Of a stretch of DNA of 35,665 bases, positions 34,595 to 35,665 are shown piece by piece (positions within the stretch are counted from its first letter, which is position 1; each line of letters starts with the position of its first letter). A model generated the notes under the pieces. That model ran no database searches, was not told the origin of the DNA, and saw nothing but the letters and a program-made list of their open reading frames with translations. The translations under genes were made by a program, and so were the position numbers. This DNA comes from DATIJJ01 sp035478795 (lineage in GTDB: Bacteria; Pseudomonadota; Gammaproteobacteria; DSM-16500): positions 1 through 35,665 of the forward strand of contig DATIJJ010000052.1 of assembly GCA_035478795.1 (NCBI GenBank), in the 5' to 3' direction.

Positions 34595-35170
34595 GTGGCT
34601 AAACTTTATTTTTATTATTCAGCAATGAATGCCGGAAAAAGCACGGTACTTCTACAATCATCTTATAATTATCAGGAAAGAGGCATGGAGACATTGCTCT
34701 TTACGCCCTCGATCGATAAACGATTTGGTCAGGATATGATTTCTTCCCGTATCGGACTCCAGTCTGAAGCGGTTTCATTTGATGATCAGATTGATTTGTT
34801 TGATTACACAAAAAAGTATTTGATCAATCATCCTCGTCTTGCCTGCGTGTTACTCGATGAAGCGCAATTTTTAACAAAAAAACAGGTGATGCAGCTGGCT
34901 GAAATCACGGATACCTTAAATTTGCCTGTGTTGACGTATGGGTTGCGTACGGATTTTCGTGGCGAGCCATTCGAAGGCAGTCAATATTTGTTAGCGCTTG
35001 CCGATAATCTGGTTGAGATTAAAACGATTTGTCATTGCGGTCGAAAGGCGACGATGAATGCGCGTATTGATGAGCACGGAAAAGTGATTAAAACCGGTGA
35101 GCAGGTGCAGATCGGCGGGAATGAAAAATATGTGTCGATGTGCAGGAAGCATTTTAATTCGGCTTCATAA
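34595..35170 (+). CDS. tdk: Thymidine kinase
   Basis: This type II enzyme phosphorylates thymidine in salvage. It has 191 residues (E. coli 205). The P-loop AMNAGKSTVLLQSSYNY is at the N-terminus, and VLLDEAQFL carries the Walker B and catalytic Glu. The lasso region TYGLRTDFRGEPFEGSQYL and zinc ligands (CHCGRKA and C-terminal CRKHF) are intact. It begins with GTG at 34595, eight bases after AGGA. A terminator separates it from the gene before. Confidence 0.95.
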   Translation: MAKLYFYYSAMNAGKSTVLLQSSYNYQERGMETLLFTPSIDKRFGQDMISSRIGLQSEAVSFDDQIDLFDYTKKYLINHPRLACVLLDEAQFLTKKQVMQLAEITDTLNLPVLTYGLRTDFRGEPFEGSQYLLALADNLVEIKTICHCGRKATMNARIDEHGKVIKTGEQVQIGGNEKYVSMCRKHFNSAS

Positions 35171-35190
35171 TATAACGATGGGCGAATTTT

Positions 35191-35403
35191 ATGAAAATAA
35201 TACAGGCAAGTGAATTTAAGAGAAAATGCTTACAATTAATGGATGAAGTGAATGAAAAGCACATTTCTTTCATTATTACTAAGCGTGGAAAACCGGTCGC
35301 GAGATTAGTGCCTGTGGATGTGAGCGTAAAGAGTGCTTATGGATGTCTGAAAAATACAGTCAGTATTCAGGGCGATATAGTGGGTTCAATTGATCTTGAG
35401 TGA
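35191..35403 (+). CDS. Orphan Phd/YefM-family antitoxin
   Basis: This 70-residue protein starts with IIQASEFKRKCLQLMDEV, continues with ISFIITKRGKPVARLVPV, and ends with GDIVGSIDLE. It matches Phd/YefM antitoxins that bind operator DNA through the N-terminal half and the toxin through the C-terminal end. Family members usually continue past IDLE with a Trp-Glu tail; here the codon after GAG is TGA, so the tail may have been lost by a TGG to TGA change. No VapC/Doc-like toxin gene follows, only repeats and an IS end. I read it as the remnant of a toxin-antitoxin pair; it may still act in trans. Confidence 0.8.
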   Translation: MKIIQASEFKRKCLQLMDEVNEKHISFIITKRGKPVARLVPVDVSVKSAYGCLKNTVSIQGDIVGSIDLE

Positions 35404-35436
35404 TGTAGCGCTATAACAAACTTGCTTGATAAATTC

Positions 35437-35487
35437 CTGCAAATAACTACGGCCTGTAATTGGTATCTGCAAATAACTGCGGCCTGT
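35437..35487. repeat. Two near-identical 21-bp units, 30 bp apart
   Basis: Units at 35437-35457 and 35467-35487 share 20 of 21 bases (A versus G at the 14th position). They lie between the orphan antitoxin and the IS end. They could be operator half-sites of the lost toxin-antitoxin locus or part of a broken IS flank; I cannot decide. Confidence 0.75.
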
Positions 35488-35539
35488 CAACCCCGCAAAA
35501 TTTTTGCTCATCGCATTCGACAAGTGATCTTGCAACTAT

Positions 35540-35665
35540 TTAGTGGACACTACAAAGAGAAACACTTTCCCACCGCTTTTCAAAAACCATAGGAGAAACA
35601 TATCCTAACGTCGAATGACGTCGTTTTCGGTTGTAGAAAACTTCTACATATTCAAAAATACTTTG
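35540..35665 (-). mobile_element. IS3-family transposase OrfB, C-terminal end
   Basis: Reading left from the window edge gives 41 residues containing FEYVEVFYNRKRRHSTLGYV and SPMVFEKRW, the C-terminal hallmark of IS3-family DDE transposases (rve domain), then TAA at 35542-35540. The rest lies beyond the window. The terminal inverted repeat should lie just left of 35540, but I cannot define its edge because the other end is not visible. The IS abuts the orphan antitoxin and may have removed the toxin gene. Confidence 0.9.

Noticed and set aside
35437..35487. CRISPR array
   Set aside because: Only two units exist with a 9-bp gap, no leader and no cas genes. The other direct repeats in the window are also just pairs.

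Overview
The window looks like chromosomal DNA of a gammaproteobacterium, most likely from the Legionellales (Coxiella/Legionella/Aquicella-like). I infer this from gammaproteobacterial gene types (PrmB, NagZ, Hsp33, YciB, SmrB, FadE/FadI/FadJ, FadL), AT-leaning codon use, hairpin repeats between genes, and a lineage-specific membrane protein with an F-box-like segment. No rRNA, tRNA or CRISPR array was seen. The taxonomy is inference, not proof.

Layout. (1) 1-1961 (-): 5' part of a large GltD/dihydropyrimidine-dehydrogenase-like flavoprotein that leaves the window. (2) 2087-6486 (+): htpG, alanine dehydrogenase and an M17 leucyl aminopeptidase, tightly packed. (3) 6699-7879 (-): smrB and udk, overlapping by 4 bp, divergent from hslO (Hsp33), yciB and a BolA-family gene (7980-9687, +). 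(4) 9688-10206: relic of an HTH antitoxin-like gene plus a hairpin-rich repeat. (5) 10207-11088 (-): prmB, divergent from a long compact run (11200-17980, +): nagZ, hpt, fadE, a membrane sulfatase-superfamily protein and a HAD phosphatase. (6) A fold-back element with perfect 52-bp arms (18000-18208), then an MFS transporter (-). (7) A 414-bp spacer with DnaA-box-like sites and an IHF-type site. (8) 19924-25727 (+): second fadE, fadI-type thiolase and fadJ-type multifunctional enzyme. (9) A fold-back repeat, a two-helix hypothetical protein (-) and a redoxin (-), then fadL (+). (10) A small secreted Cys-containing protein and glpD (-), divergent from glpK and an OmpW-like barrel (+). (11) A two-TM protein with an F-box-like segment, tdk, an orphan Phd/YefM antitoxin, and the 3' end of an IS3-family transposase.

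How the genes fit together. The dominant theme is lipid use: FadL (uptake), two FadE paralogues (first step) and FadI/FadJ (remaining steps), with GlpD/GlpK sending glycerol into central metabolism. An acyl-CoA ligase (FadD) and the glycerol facilitator (GlpF) are absent from the window. Alanine dehydrogenase and aminopeptidase point to amino-acid use. HtpG, Hsp33 and SmrB deal with protein and ribosome stress. NagZ, Hpt, Udk and Tdk are recycling/salvage enzymes.

All five convergent gene junctions contain hairpin-forming sequence, while divergent junctions are short. The right edge is an accessory boundary with a broken toxin-antitoxin remnant and an insertion sequence.
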